DNA of 64,000 bases from Paenibacillus terrae. Lineage in GTDB: Bacteria > Bacillota > Bacilli > Paenibacillales > Paenibacillaceae. Shown here piece by piece: positions 34,130 to 43,336 of this stretch. The notes beneath the pieces are model-generated. The model had not been told where the DNA came from. It saw only the letters and a list, made by a program, of their open reading frames with translations, and searched no databases. The stretch covers positions 154,208-218,207 of the forward strand of contig NZ_JTHP01000002.1 in the NCBI RefSeq assembly GCF_000943545.1, read 5' to 3'. The first letter of the stretch is position 1. The number at the start of each line of letters is the position of its first letter. Made by a program: the position numbers and the translations under genes.

Positions 34130-34969
34130 ATGACGGAAACGAACGACGACAAATATGTCATTGGGGAACAACAATTCTCCATTCATCACATCTACCGTAC
34201 CGGATTCACAGTTATGCCAAAACCTCATGTCCACGATAGCTACGAGCTGTACTATTTACTACGAGGCGAACGCATCTACTTTATGAACGGTAAAGTATAC
34301 ATCGCCCGCAAGGGTGATCTGATATTTATCCTCCCTCATGATTTGCACTCTACCGCCAGTTCACAATTGGAGGAAACGGAGCGCATTTTGATTCATTTTT
34401 CACCGACTTTCCTTCCACAGCAGGATCGTGACATTCTTAACCTGCCGCCGTATCAGCAATCTGCACTACTGCGCCTACCGGTTAGAGAGCAGATCGATGT
34501 TGAACGCTTGTTCCTGCAAATGAATACCGAATGCCGAAATCAGCAACCCCTGCATGACCGTTGCGTACAGCATTTACTGCTGGAATTGCTCATCCTGGTG
34601 CACCGATCGGAAGCGGTTGAACGAAGTGAGCCTGTTTCCTCTCATCCGATGCATCAGAAAATAACGGAAATTTCCTCTTTTATTCAGGACCATTACCCTG
34701 AACCATTAACCCTTGAACAGGTGGCTGCCTACTACTTCATTAGTCCAGCCTACCTAAGCCGCATCTTTCCAAAATTGACCGGCTTTCATTTCAGCGAATA
34801 CATCCGCGTGGTGAGGGTCAGGGCAGCCCAAACGAGACTGCGAACCACCAAAGACAAAATTCAGCATATTGCAGAGGATGTCGGATTCGGCCATGCTTCC
34901 CATTTTAATAAAATCTTCAAAAAAATAACCGGGCTCTCCCCTCTTCAGTACCGCAAGCAGATTCGTTAG
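34130..34969 (+). CDS. AraC-family regulator with N-terminal cupin
   Basis: 279 residues: N-terminal AraC-type cupin (KPHVHDSYELYYLLRGERIY, KGDLIFILPHDLHSTA) and two C-terminal HTH motifs (LTLEQVAAYYFISPAYLSRI and IQHIAEDVGFGHASHFNKIF, then FKKITGLSPLQYRKQ). Such proteins sense a sugar and activate nearby carbohydrate genes, so it probably controls the divergent pectinase. AAGGAAG precedes the ATG. Confidence 0.88.
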   Translation: MTETNDDKYVIGEQQFSIHHIYRTGFTVMPKPHVHDSYELYYLLRGERIYFMNGKVYIARKGDLIFILPHDLHSTASSQLEETERILIHFSPTFLPQQDRDILNLPPYQQSALLRLPVREQIDVERLFLQMNTECRNQQPLHDRCVQHLLLELLILVHRSEAVERSEPVSSHPMHQKITEISSFIQDHYPEPLTLEQVAAYYFISPAYLSRIFPKLTGFHFSEYIRVVRVRAAQTRLRTTKDKIQHIAEDVGFGHASHFNKIFKKITGLSPLQYRKQIR

Positions 34970-35104
34970 ATATTCAGTGTAAAGAATCTGCAGTAAATTT
35001 TATACAACTGCTCTTGTCTTGTTTTTCCATTTTTATATCCGCTTGCTCTTTCATGGAACTGAAGACAAACCGCTTTGGATTAAGTAAAATACACAACAAA
35101 AAAA

Positions 35105-35139
35105 CCATACTTCGCTGCAATACATGCAACGAAGTATGG
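35105..35139. terminator. Bidirectional terminator
   Basis: Perfect CCATACTTCG/CGAAGTATGG arms with TGCA/TGCA inside, preceded by A runs, lie between the convergent AraC and aldolase genes. Confidence 0.8.
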
Positions 35140-35197
35140 CCTATTACATAGTCATTCTACATCTTTAGGATTCTATGAACTGATTTTCACATTTAAT

Positions 35198-36235
35198 TTA
35201 CTGCAATGCTTTGATATCCTGAATCAGCATTTCAACATTGTCTTTCTTCGTAGCCCAACTGGTACAAAATCGAACGGCACTATGTGCAGCATCAACTTTT
35301 TCCCAAAAGGAAAAAGTATATTTTTCGTTCAATGCTTTTAAGATACGATCTGGTAAAATCGGGAACTGTTGATTCGTTGTAGAATGATATAGAAATTGAA
35401 CTCCTTGTTTCGTTAACGAAGTTTGAATCAACATGGCCATATCTACAGCGTGCTTGGAAATCTCATAGTATAAACCATTTTCAAATAAAGCTTCAAACTG
35501 TATACCCAACATTCGTCCCTTCGCCAGCAGCCCCCCTTTTTGCTTGATCATGTATCGAAAATCTTTTTTCAAAGCATCATTGATAATGACTACTGCTTCT
35601 CCCATCAGCGCTCCAATTTTTGTACCGCCGATATAAAATACATCACACAGCTTTGCTATATCTGCTAAAGATGCATCGTTGTCCACTGCAACCAGGCCAT
35701 ACCCTAAGCGAGCGCCGTCGATAAACAAGGGTAAGCCACATTCCCGGCAGACTTGACTTAACGCTTCCAGCTCGGATTTAGTATAAAGCGTACCATTCTC
35801 GGTAGGCTGAGAAATATAAACCATACCAGGCTGTACCATATGCTCAAAAGTGCCATCATTCCAGTGAGCGTCATGCAGCTCTTTTACCTGTTCGGCCCGG
35901 ATTTTCCCATCATCACTTGGCAAAGGAAGTACTTTATGTCCAGTAGCTTCAATCGCACCGGTCTCATGTACAGCAATATGTCCAGAATTTGCAGCAATAA
36001 CACCTTGATGCGGACGCAAAATAGAAGAGATCACCGTTGTATTGGTCTGTGTACCTCCAACTAAAAAGTGTACGTCCGCATTTTCGGAGTCACATGCTTT
36101 TTTAATATAAGCTCTGGCTTTTTCACAGTGCTCGTCCACACCATAGCCTGGGGTTTGTTCATCATTCGTCTCCAATAGTCGCTTTAATATACGCTCATGG
36201 GCACCTTCGGTATAGTCGCATTCAAATCTAATCAT
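35198..36235 (-). CDS. Threonine aldolase family PLP enzyme
   Basis: 345-residue fold-type I PLP enzyme of the low-specificity threonine aldolase/beta-eliminating lyase family: NTTVISSILRPHQGVIAANS, HEAHWND region, LFIDGARLGYGL (Asp contacting PLP) and DVFYIGGTKIGALMGEAV with the Schiff-base Lys. It would split L-threonine or allo-threonine (and phenylserines) to glycine and an aldehyde. It overlaps the upstream MarR gene by eight bp, so the two form an operon. Confidence 0.87.
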   Translation of the reverse strand: MIRFECDYTEGAHERILKRLLETNDEQTPGYGVDEHCEKARAYIKKACDSENADVHFLVGGTQTNTTVISSILRPHQGVIAANSGHIAVHETGAIEATGHKVLPLPSDDGKIRAEQVKELHDAHWNDGTFEHMVQPGMVYISQPTENGTLYTKSELEALSQVCRECGLPLFIDGARLGYGLVAVDNDASLADIAKLCDVFYIGGTKIGALMGEAVVIINDALKKDFRYMIKQKGGLLAKGRMLGIQFEALFENGLYYEISKHAVDMAMLIQTSLTKQGVQFLYHSTTNQQFPILPDRILKALNEKYTFSFWEKVDAAHSAVRFCTSWATKKDNVEMLIQDIKALQ

Positions 36236-36650
36236 TTTGTATTCTCTCCAATTTCTCTAGTTTGTTCTGAATGAACACCATAGAAGTATGTAATTCTTTA
36301 ATCTCTTCTTCTGATAGACCTTGAACTAATTTTATGACTTGTTCGTCAGATCTTTCATCCAGTTGGTGATAAAACGCTTTTCCTTTAGGCGTCAAACGAA
36401 TCAGATTTGTTCTATTATCCACCGAAGAATTTTCCTTAACAAGGAAGCCCTCTTTGCAAAGTTTAGCAATGATTCTACTCATATAACTGCGATCAATTTT
36501 AAGAGAATCGACTAACGTATTGGCTATACATGGCTCGATCATACCGATCTCTACAATGACCCGTGCCTCGGTAAAGGAATACCCGCTATCCAGCACATGT
36601 CTATCTAATAATCCAAGTATATTGGTATAAAATCGATTGAAATGTCTCAT
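36228..36650 (-). CDS. MarR-family transcriptional regulator
   Basis: 140 residues: IANTLVDSLKIDRSYMSRII as HTH, then the MarR wing LCKEGFLVKENSSVDNRTNL. It precedes and overlaps the threonine aldolase gene, implying control of this small operon, probably including itself. Promoter elements are visible upstream. Confidence 0.86.
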   Translation of the reverse strand: MRHFNRFYTNILGLLDRHVLDSGYSFTEARVIVEIGMIEPCIANTLVDSLKIDRSYMSRIIAKLCKEGFLVKENSSVDNRTNLIRLTPKGKAFYHQLDERSDEQVIKLVQGLSEEEIKELHTSMVFIQNKLEKLERIQND

Positions 36651-36718
36651 ATCTGCGATGACCTTAGCATCTATATTGATTTATAACTCCCCCTATTTAG
36701 TGGACTTATGCAACAATT

Positions 36719-36747
36719 ATATTAATGATTTTCGTGGACTCTGTCAA
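36719..36747 (-). promoter_or_regulatory. Promoter of the marR-aldolase operon
   Basis: On the minus strand, TTGACA (36742-36747) and TAATAT (36719-36724) are separated by 17 bases, about 70 bp before the MarR start codon. Confidence 0.6.
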
Positions 36748-36793
36748 CGAAATATGATGCAATTCAGTTTATTAATTAGCCCATAAAATAAAA

Positions 36794-36828
36794 AACAGTC
36801 CCGATCAAAAATGCTCATCAGGACTGTT
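36794..36828 (-). terminator. Terminator of the peptide-scavenging operon
   Basis: AACAGTCC/GGACTGTT arms with inner GAT/ATC pairing, followed on the minus strand by TTTTTTATTTTATGG; it lies 30 bp past the last gene of the operon. Confidence 0.8.
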
Positions 36829-36857
36829 GGGCGTAGCTATGGTAACTGATCTTCCCA

Positions 36858-37322
36858 TTAAAAGCTATCATCATTTCGATATAAAAGCTTAATACTTACG
36901 GGCTTCTGCACACTGCCTACTTCATTTTCTTCCTTCATCACCTGCCACTGCCTGCCAATCAGCCCTTGCAAGGTATCAATTTCGATAGGATCAAGGTGCA
37001 GACCCTTCAACATGATTCCATCCTGCTCATAATCCTGATCTATGGTTCGATCAAAACGAAAATAAAGCAGCCTTTTCAGCCCATTGATGTGTAAAAACTT
37101 AAATTCATAACCGCTGCGGATCGCTTCTTCCCACTCGTCCCCTATGTCTTCTGCCGTTTGACAACGTTCATTGAAATCCATTGTTTTTTCTTTAACTTTG
37201 CCGAGCAAAGGAGAAAATTCCTGTTTTTTGATACACTCAATGATGACGTCTTTCGGTTCACCACTTGTACGTAAGTTCTCGATCAGAAAGGCCACTGGCA
37301 TCGACAATTGCACTTTACTCAT
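36858..37322 (-). CDS. Protein of unknown function at the end of the peptide operon
   Basis: The 154-residue soluble protein has no motif I recognise. It is acidic with mixed helix and strand: VAFLIENLRTSGEPKDVIIE then an alternating segment FLHINGLKRLLYFRFDRT and a C-terminal helix-strand part. ATG 37322 overlaps the stop codon of the S9 peptidase gene, with AAGGAG nine bases upstream, so it is translationally coupled to that gene. Its place suggests a role with peptide breakdown, but this is only context. Confidence 0.6.
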   Translation of the reverse strand: MSKVQLSMPVAFLIENLRTSGEPKDVIIECIKKQEFSPLLGKVKEKTMDFNERCQTAEDIGDEWEEAIRSGYEFKFLHINGLKRLLYFRFDRTIDQDYEQDGIMLKGLHLDPIEIDTLQGLIGRQWQVMKEENEVGSVQKPVSIKLLYRNDDSF

Positions 37323-39339
37323 CGGAGTCAACTCCTTTACTCAAGTAGGAATTAAACCAGGACACCACTTGCTCAAAGTTATCTACACGAAGAGATGGTT
37401 TACCGCTCTTCAGCAAAGAATGATTGGACCCGGGATAGCGAATGAGGCGTGTTGTTTTGCCCAGCCGCTTCAGTGCTGTATATAACTCATCCCCTTGTCC
37501 AACCGGGCAACGCAGGTCTTCCTCGCCGTGTAAAATCAGCAGCGGAGTTTCGATGTTATTTACATGTGCCAGTGGGGACTTGGACCAGAGCAGCTCAGGA
37601 TCTTCCCACGGGTTAGTCCCAACGATACCCTCCGTGTAGGAAATACCGATATCACTCAAACCATAGAAGGATAGCCAATTGGAGATGCATCGCTGCGTAA
37701 CGGCGGCGCGGAATCGGTTCGTGTGAGAAATGATCCAGTTGGTCATCAAGCCTCCATAGCTGCCGCCAGCCACGCCGAGCCGGGTTTCGTCTATATAATC
37801 AAACTGGTTCAGCGCAAAGTCCAAGGCGTTCAGTACATCCTGATAATCTCCTCCTCCAAAGTCTCCCCGACAGGCTTGTGCAAAATCCTGTCCATAACCG
37901 AAGCTGCCGCGTGGATTGGTCATCAGCACGGCATACCCCTGTGCAAGGAGCGTCTGTATCTCATGGCTATATGTGCTGGTATACATCGCATGGGGTCCCC
38001 CATGAATTTGTAAAATCAAAGGAACCCGTTCTCCAGGGCCCAGTCCAGTCGGTTTGAAGATCCATCCTTGTACCTTGAATCCATCCGAAGCCTCGAACCA
38101 AAAAGACTCCGGTACACTCACCTGCAAGGAGGCCATGTAATCGTCGTTATGGCGTGTGAGCCGCTTCTCTTCCCCTGTCTCCAGATTCATTTGATACAGC
38201 TCTCCAGGCCGGTCCGCATCAAGTGCAGCGAAAACCAGATAGCGACCATCAGCAGATAGCGTGTACTGATAGATATCTCTATCACTTCCGGCAGTTACTG
38301 CTTGAACACTGCCGTCCATTGTGAATCGGTATATGTGAACAGCACCCTGCAGCGTCCCGATCACATACATTTCTGGCTTCATCCTCGCAGGAGCATATAC
38401 CGGAGATGGAGACGGACCAAAGGATTTCATATCACTTAAGGCGAAGTTGCCGATTTGCATATCCAATTCAGGAAATAATAGCTGCGGGGCTCCCCCCATA
38501 ACAGGCACGGTATACAGTCGATTCTGGCTACCACTGCCATAAATGCGATCGCTGGCGATCAGAGTCAATGATTTACCGTCCGGGGCATACGAAAATTGGC
38601 TAATCGCCAAGCTGGAATCCGTAACTTTCACCAGATGACTGCCGTCGCAATCGATCGTATACACATCCGAAAACGAAAGCAGGTCTGCATCCAGCTTGTC
38701 GTCTTCTACACGTTTGGACAAAAATGAAATTCGCTTGCTATCTATGGACCATACAGGGTAAGCAGCATTCCAAGGCCCGGAGGTGACTGGAGTTACCCGG
38801 CCGTTTTCAAGCTCCAGAACAAATAAATGACTAAATAGACCGTTCCACCAGCCCGATCCCTCAGCTTTGGGAGTGGTGCGATCCACGATACGCCCCCGCT
38901 CACCAGACTGCTTGCTATATTCCTCAAGCGCCAAGACTTCCCGCTCGGCGTTTATACTAACCATACTTGTAAATACAATATACTTCCCGTCCGGCGACCA
39001 GACGAATGTACCCACTCCACGTTTCACCTCGGTCAGTCGCTGTCCCTCTCTACCATCCGCTGGAACCATCCATAGCTGCTTGCTTCCATTCACCATACGT
39101 AAAAAGACAAGCTGTGATCCATCGGGTGACCAAGCAGGAGCTGAATCCTTATTGCCATCGGTCAACGGCTTATCGTCAGCCCCAAGAAGCGATACGACAC
39201 GGATGTGCGTATGGTAGTCATTCTTTGAACGATCTATGCTTTTGTGGACGTAGGCAATCGTTCCATCGGAACTTACTGCCGGATCACTGATCCACTGATA
39301 TCCGTATAAATCCTCCGGTACAATTGATCGTTTATTCAT
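37315..39339 (-). CDS. S9-family serine peptidase (acylaminoacyl/prolyl-oligopeptidase type)
   Basis: 674 residues: an N-terminal beta-propeller of WD/PD40-like repeats (for example WSPDGSQLVFLR, WSPDGKYIVFTS) up to about residue 400, then an alpha/beta-hydrolase domain. The catalytic Ser is in GVAGGSYGGLMTNW, Asp in LILHGEEDLRCPVGQ, His in YPGSNHSLLK. No signal peptide, so it acts on imported oligopeptides in the cytoplasm. ATG 39339 has GGGGG upstream. It follows the Opp transporter genes in one row. Confidence 0.92.
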   Translation of the reverse strand: MNKRSIVPEDLYGYQWISDPAVSSDGTIAYVHKSIDRSKNDYHTHIRVVSLLGADDKPLTDGNKDSAPAWSPDGSQLVFLRMVNGSKQLWMVPADGREGQRLTEVKRGVGTFVWSPDGKYIVFTSMVSINAEREVLALEEYSKQSGERGRIVDRTTPKAEGSGWWNGLFSHLFVLELENGRVTPVTSGPWNAAYPVWSIDSKRISFLSKRVEDDKLDADLLSFSDVYTIDCDGSHLVKVTDSSLAISQFSYAPDGKSLTLIASDRIYGSGSQNRLYTVPVMGGAPQLLFPELDMQIGNFALSDMKSFGPSPSPVYAPARMKPEMYVIGTLQGAVHIYRFTMDGSVQAVTAGSDRDIYQYTLSADGRYLVFAALDADRPGELYQMNLETGEEKRLTRHNDDYMASLQVSVPESFWFEASDGFKVQGWIFKPTGLGPGERVPLILQIHGGPHAMYTSTYSHEIQTLLAQGYAVLMTNPRGSFGYGQDFAQACRGDFGGGDYQDVLNALDFALNQFDYIDETRLGVAGGSYGGLMTNWIISHTNRFRAAVTQRCISNWLSFYGLSDIGISYTEGIVGTNPWEDPELLWSKSPLAHVNNIETPLLILHGEEDLRCPVGQGDELYTALKRLGKTTRLIRYPGSNHSLLKSGKPSLRVDNFEQVVSWFNSYLSKGVDSDE

Positions 39340-39382
39340 GAGTAGCCCCCTTGTCCGGTTAACTCCTACTTCCAAAGCTTAT

Positions 39383-40387
39383 CTATTCGTGAGCCATCTG
39401 CTTATGCAGGGGAAAATGGCAGGCCACAATATGCCCTAGAGTATGCTCTTCGAGCAATGGTCCCTGTTGGCGGCATATTTCTTGTGCGTATGGGCAACGC
39501 GTGTGAAAAGCACAGCCCGAGGGCGGATTGGCAGGATTGGGGATTTCACCCGACAATGTTATCCGTTCTTTACGTAACCTCGGATCTGGAACAGGCACTG
39601 CATCAAGCAATGCTTTGGTATACGGATGCTGTGGCTGTGCAAACAACTCATCACGATCTGCAAGCTCCACGATTTTTCCCAAGTACATCACCGCGATGCG
39701 ATCGCTAATATGCTTGACGGAGGGCAGACCGTGAGCGATAAAAATGTAGGTAAGTTGGAACTGCTGCTGAAGCTCTTTTAACAAATTCAAAATCTGAGCC
39801 TGAATCGACACATCCAGCGCAGATACAGGTTCATCGCAAACAATGAGCTTCGGTTTCATGGCAAGCGCTCTCGCTATGCCGATCCGCTGCCGCTGTCCAC
39901 CACTGAATTCATGGGGATGCCGATCTGCTAAATGAGCACCTAATCCTACCGTCTGCAACAGTCGAAAAACTTCAGCTTTAAGCTCTTTCCCTTTAGCAAT
40001 CCCGTGTACCCGAAGCGGTTCGGCGACGATATCAAAGACCTTCATCCTCGGATTTAAAGAAGAGTACGGATCTTGAAATACAAACTGTAAATCTCGTCTG
40101 ACTTTGCGGACTTCTTCGTCGGTTAAATCAGACAGGCTTTGCCCTTGAAAACGAATTTCGCCTGCCGTGGGTTCCAGCAGTTGTGTAATCATTTGTCCCG
40201 TTGTTGATTTGCCGCAACCCGATTCACCTACAATACCTAAGGTTTCGCCAGGCATCACCTTAAAACTCAATCCATCAACCGCCCGTACATAACCGCTTTT
40301 TTGGGAAAACCAACCCTTTTTCATAGGATAATATTTTTTAAGCCCATTCACTTCGAGAAGCGGTATTCCCTGTGCTGTCTCATTCAT
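39383..40387 (-). CDS. Oligopeptide/dipeptide ABC transporter ATPase (OppF/DppF type)
   Basis: 334 residues: Walker [13 protein letters not shown] signature [16 protein letters not shown], Walker [15 protein letters not shown], and the C-terminal oligopeptide-ABC extension with [16 protein letters not shown] and a Cys-rich part ([14 protein letters not shown]) that in relatives binds an Fe-S cluster. It energises the importer encoded by the same operon. It overlaps the OppD-type gene by ATGA with GGAGG inside that gene. Confidence 0.92.
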   Translation of the reverse strand: MNETAQGIPLLEVNGLKKYYPMKKGWFSQKSGYVRAVDGLSFKVMPGETLGIVGESGCGKSTTGQMITQLLEPTAGEIRFQGQSLSDLTDEEVRKVRRDLQFVFQDPYSSLNPRMKVFDIVAEPLRVHGIAKGKELKAEVFRLLQTVGLGAHLADRHPHEFSGGQRQRIGIARALAMKPKLIVCDEPVSALDVSIQAQILNLLKELQQQFQLTYIFIAHGLPSVKHISDRIAVMYLGKIVELADRDELFAQPQHPYTKALLDAVPVPDPRLRKERITLSGEIPNPANPPSGCAFHTRCPYAQEICRQQGPLLEEHTLGHIVACHFPLHKQMAHE

Positions 40388-41361
40388 ACTGACACCTCCT
40401 CCATCCGCAAACATCTGACATAGTGTCCTTGATCCTTGGCTTGTATTTCAGGATGAATCTTGGTGCACTGTTCCTGGGCATAAGGACAGCGGGGATGAAA
40501 TGGACAGCCGCTCGGCATCTGCATCATATTAGGAACGGTACCGGGAATGGAATCCAGCCATTCTCTCTGTTCAGTAAGCTTGGGGAGTGATCCTAGCAAA
40601 CCAATCGTATAAGGATGACCAGGCTTTTCAAACAAATCAAATACGTCCGCTTCCTCGACCACTTCCCCGGCATACATCACGACCACCCGATCGGCCATTT
40701 CCGCGACGACACCTAAATCGTGGGTAATGAGAATGATGCCTGTGTTCTCTTCCTTGCTTAGCTTGTGGATTAAATTCAAAATTTGAGCCTGAATCGTAAC
40801 GTCCAGTGCCGTCGTCGGTTCATCAGCGATCAGCAGTTTAGGCTGACAGGCCAAGGCCATGGCGATCATCACCCGCTGACGCATTCCTCCAGACAGCTGA
40901 TGCGGAAAGTAACTTACCACTTTCGATGCACCAGGTATGCCTACCCTCTCCAGCATCTCAATACTTTTCTGCCGTGCCTCCGATTTGCTCAGCTTCTGGT
41001 GCTGCCGGATGACCTCACTGATTTGGTTACCAATCGTAAATACCGGATTCAGCGAACTCATCGGCTCCTGAAAAATCATGGATACCTCGTTCCCCCGATA
41101 TTTTCGCATTTCCCCCTTGGACAGTTTGAGTAAGTCTCGGCCTTCAAGCAGAATCTCCCCACCCACGACTTTACCCGGCGCAGCCACTAGACCCATAATA
41201 GACAAGGAGGTTACACTTTTACCGGAACCGGACTCGCCAACAATAGCTACCGTTTCGCCTGGATTCACAGTGAAGCTGACACCGTTGACCGAAGGAACGA
41301 TGCCATCCTCCGTTTTAAAGTAGGTTTTCAAATGGTTCACTTCAAGCAATTTCGTGGTCAT
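40384..41361 (-). CDS. Oligopeptide/dipeptide ABC transporter ATPase (OppD/DppD type)
   Basis: 325 residues: Walker A GESGSGKSVTS, signature LSGGMRQRVMIAMALA, Walker B LLIADEPTTALDVT, and the C-terminal extension GHPYTIGLLGSLPKL with CPFHPRCPYAQEQC. Partner of the OppF-type ATPase downstream; together they form the heterodimeric motor. 23 bp behind the OppC-type permease gene. Confidence 0.92.
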   Translation of the reverse strand: MTTKLLEVNHLKTYFKTEDGIVPSVNGVSFTVNPGETVAIVGESGSGKSVTSLSIMGLVAAPGKVVGGEILLEGRDLLKLSKGEMRKYRGNEVSMIFQEPMSSLNPVFTIGNQISEVIRQHQKLSKSEARQKSIEMLERVGIPGASKVVSYFPHQLSGGMRQRVMIAMALACQPKLLIADEPTTALDVTIQAQILNLIHKLSKEENTGIILITHDLGVVAEMADRVVVMYAGEVVEEADVFDLFEKPGHPYTIGLLGSLPKLTEQREWLDSIPGTVPNMMQMPSGCPFHPRCPYAQEQCTKIHPEIQAKDQGHYVRCLRMEEVSV

Positions 41362-41384
41362 CTTTTCCGATCCCCCGCTTTCTG

Positions 41385-42317
41385 TTATTCTTTCGCTTTC
41401 ATATGGGGATCTAACACGTCTCGAAGCCAGTCACCGAGGAAAATGACGCCCAGGACCGTGATGGTAATCGCCAGACCGGGAAACGTTGCCACCCACCAGC
41501 TCGTGGCTACATACTGTCTCCCATCGCTCAGCATGCCACCCCAGGACACTGCTGGCGGTGTGATCCCTAATCCGAGAAAACTAAGAGAAGCTTCCATAAT
41601 AATCGTTGTCGCCACGCTCATACCGGAAATTACAATGAACGAAGACAAGACGTTGGGTAAAATGTGCTTCAACAGAATCCTGCTATTTTTTGAACCAATC
41701 GCTTTGGCTGCTTTAACGAAGTCCCGTTCCTTGATACTCAATACCTCGCCCCGGACCACCCTTGTATAAGAAACCCAATTCGTAACGCCAATAACAAAAA
41801 TAAGTGTAGTCATGCCAGGCCCTACCACGGCCAGGACGACCAGCATCAGCAGAATAGCCGGAATGGCCAAAAAGGCATCGGCAACTCTCATAATGATGGC
41901 ATCCACCCATTTACCATAAAACCCGGCGAGGAGTCCGAGAATCGCGCCAATAGTGCCTGAGACCAGAACTGCACCGACACCGACGATAAGCGAAACTCTC
42001 GCCCCGTATACGATCCGGCTCCACATATCCCGTCCCAGGTTATCTGTACCCAGCCAATGCTCCGGCAATCCACCTGCCAGCCACATGGGTGGCTTCAGAC
42101 GATTAAGCGGGTCAATATCCGCAGGATTGTGACTGGCCAGCAGAGGGGCACATAGTGCCGTTAAGCAAACGAGCAGTATGATTATTGCACCGACCGTTCC
42201 GGTTTTACTTCGTAACAGCTGCTTCCATATACGCCTGATACTAGACGGTTGTGCTTGCTTTTTGCCATCCAGGTCTGGGTCTGGACCAAGGGCTTGTACA
42301 TCATGAATACCTGCCAC
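41385..42317 (-). CDS. Oligopeptide/dipeptide ABC permease (OppC/DppC type)
   Basis: 310 residues with about six membrane segments. The N-terminal OppC-type segment RSKTGTVGAIIILLVCLTAL is followed by LGTDNLGRDMWSRIVYGAR, a strong DppC/OppC signature, and the EAA loop around REGVLSIKERDFVKAAKAIG-type sequence. It forms the channel with the OppB-type protein. Confidence 0.92.
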   Translation of the reverse strand: MAGIHDVQALGPDPDLDGKKQAQPSSIRRIWKQLLRSKTGTVGAIIILLVCLTALCAPLLASHNPADIDPLNRLKPPMWLAGGLPEHWLGTDNLGRDMWSRIVYGARVSLIVGVGAVLVSGTIGAILGLLAGFYGKWVDAIIMRVADAFLAIPAILLMLVVLAVVGPGMTTLIFVIGVTNWVSYTRVVRGEVLSIKERDFVKAAKAIGSKNSRILLKHILPNVLSSFIVISGMSVATTIIMEASLSFLGLGITPPAVSWGGMLSDGRQYVATSWWVATFPGLAITITVLGVIFLGDWLRDVLDPHMKAKE

Positions 42318-42334
42318 ACTTCCTCCTCCCCTCT

Positions 42335-43252
42335 CTAGTTGTATTTAATTCTTGGATCAAGCAGTCGGTAAACGACATCGGTTAAAATATTGCTGATGAC
42401 CACAATAAAGGCAATCACAAATACAGCAGCCTGAACGATAGCCATGTCGTGTGTATTCACAGCGACGACAAGTAGCTGCCCCAAACCCGGCCAAGCAAAT
42501 ACTGTCTCTGTAATCAGTGTACCGCCGATCAAGCTCGTAAATTGCAAGCTCATAATCGTGACGACCGGAATCAATCCATTGCGAAAAGCGTGTTTTCCGA
42601 TCACCACGATTTCGAGAATCCCTTTACTTCGGGCTGTTCGTATATAGTCCTGATTCAAAATGTCCAGCATACTGGAGCGAATGAGTCGAGTCATCTGTGC
42701 AGAAAGACCGACACCCAGTGTAAAGGCCGGAAGTATCAAATGCTCCATCCCGCCCCGACCGGACACCGGAAGCATCCCCAGCATGACGGAGAATAACAAT
42801 ATGAGCATAATCCCCATCCAAAAGTTAGGCATGGCCTTTCCGACTACGGATAAACTGGAAATGATTAAATCGGTAAAGGTATTACGTTTAACTGCTGAGA
42901 TGACGCCCAACGGCACTGCGATGATAACCGCAAAAAACATGGCGGCTACTGCTAATTCAAAACTGGCAGGCAGCCGTTCCAGCACTAATGGCAAAGCCGA
43001 TTCACCATAGCGAAACGAGGTGCCAAAATCGCCTTGTAAGGCACTGCCAATAAATTTAATGTATTGTGCATATAATGGCTGATCCAGCCCAAGCGCCTGT
43101 GTCAGTACTGCACGGTCCTCGGCTGTAGCGGTCTCCGGCAGCATCAGCGCTACAGGGTCCCCGGTTACCCTCACCAGGATGAATACAATCAGAGAGACAA
43201 TCAGCAGTACAGGAATCACCTGCAGCAGCGATTTGGCGATATAAGTTTTCAA
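42335..43252 (-). CDS. Oligopeptide/dipeptide ABC permease (OppB/DppB type)
   Basis: 305 residues with six membrane segments. VTGDPVALMLPETATAEDRA near the N terminus, LGLDQPLYAQYIKF and the permease EAA region DYIRTARSKGILEIVVIGKH are typical for DppB/OppB. It lies 84 bp downstream of the binding-protein gene; the gap contains a GC-rich hairpin that may set the binding-protein to permease ratio. Confidence 0.92.
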   Translation of the reverse strand: MKTYIAKSLLQVIPVLLIVSLIVFILVRVTGDPVALMLPETATAEDRAVLTQALGLDQPLYAQYIKFIGSALQGDFGTSFRYGESALPLVLERLPASFELAVAAMFFAVIIAVPLGVISAVKRNTFTDLIISSLSVVGKAMPNFWMGIMLILLFSVMLGMLPVSGRGGMEHLILPAFTLGVGLSAQMTRLIRSSMLDILNQDYIRTARSKGILEIVVIGKHAFRNGLIPVVTIMSLQFTSLIGGTLITETVFAWPGLGQLLVVAVNTHDMAIVQAAVFVIAFIVVISNILTDVVYRLLDPRIKYN

Positions 43253-43336
43253 TCCGTCACCTCCATAACCAGCAGGCTTTTTTTAAAAGGACGGGCAGGA
43301 ACCTGCATTGAGGTCCCCGCCCGTTCACTTCTCTTT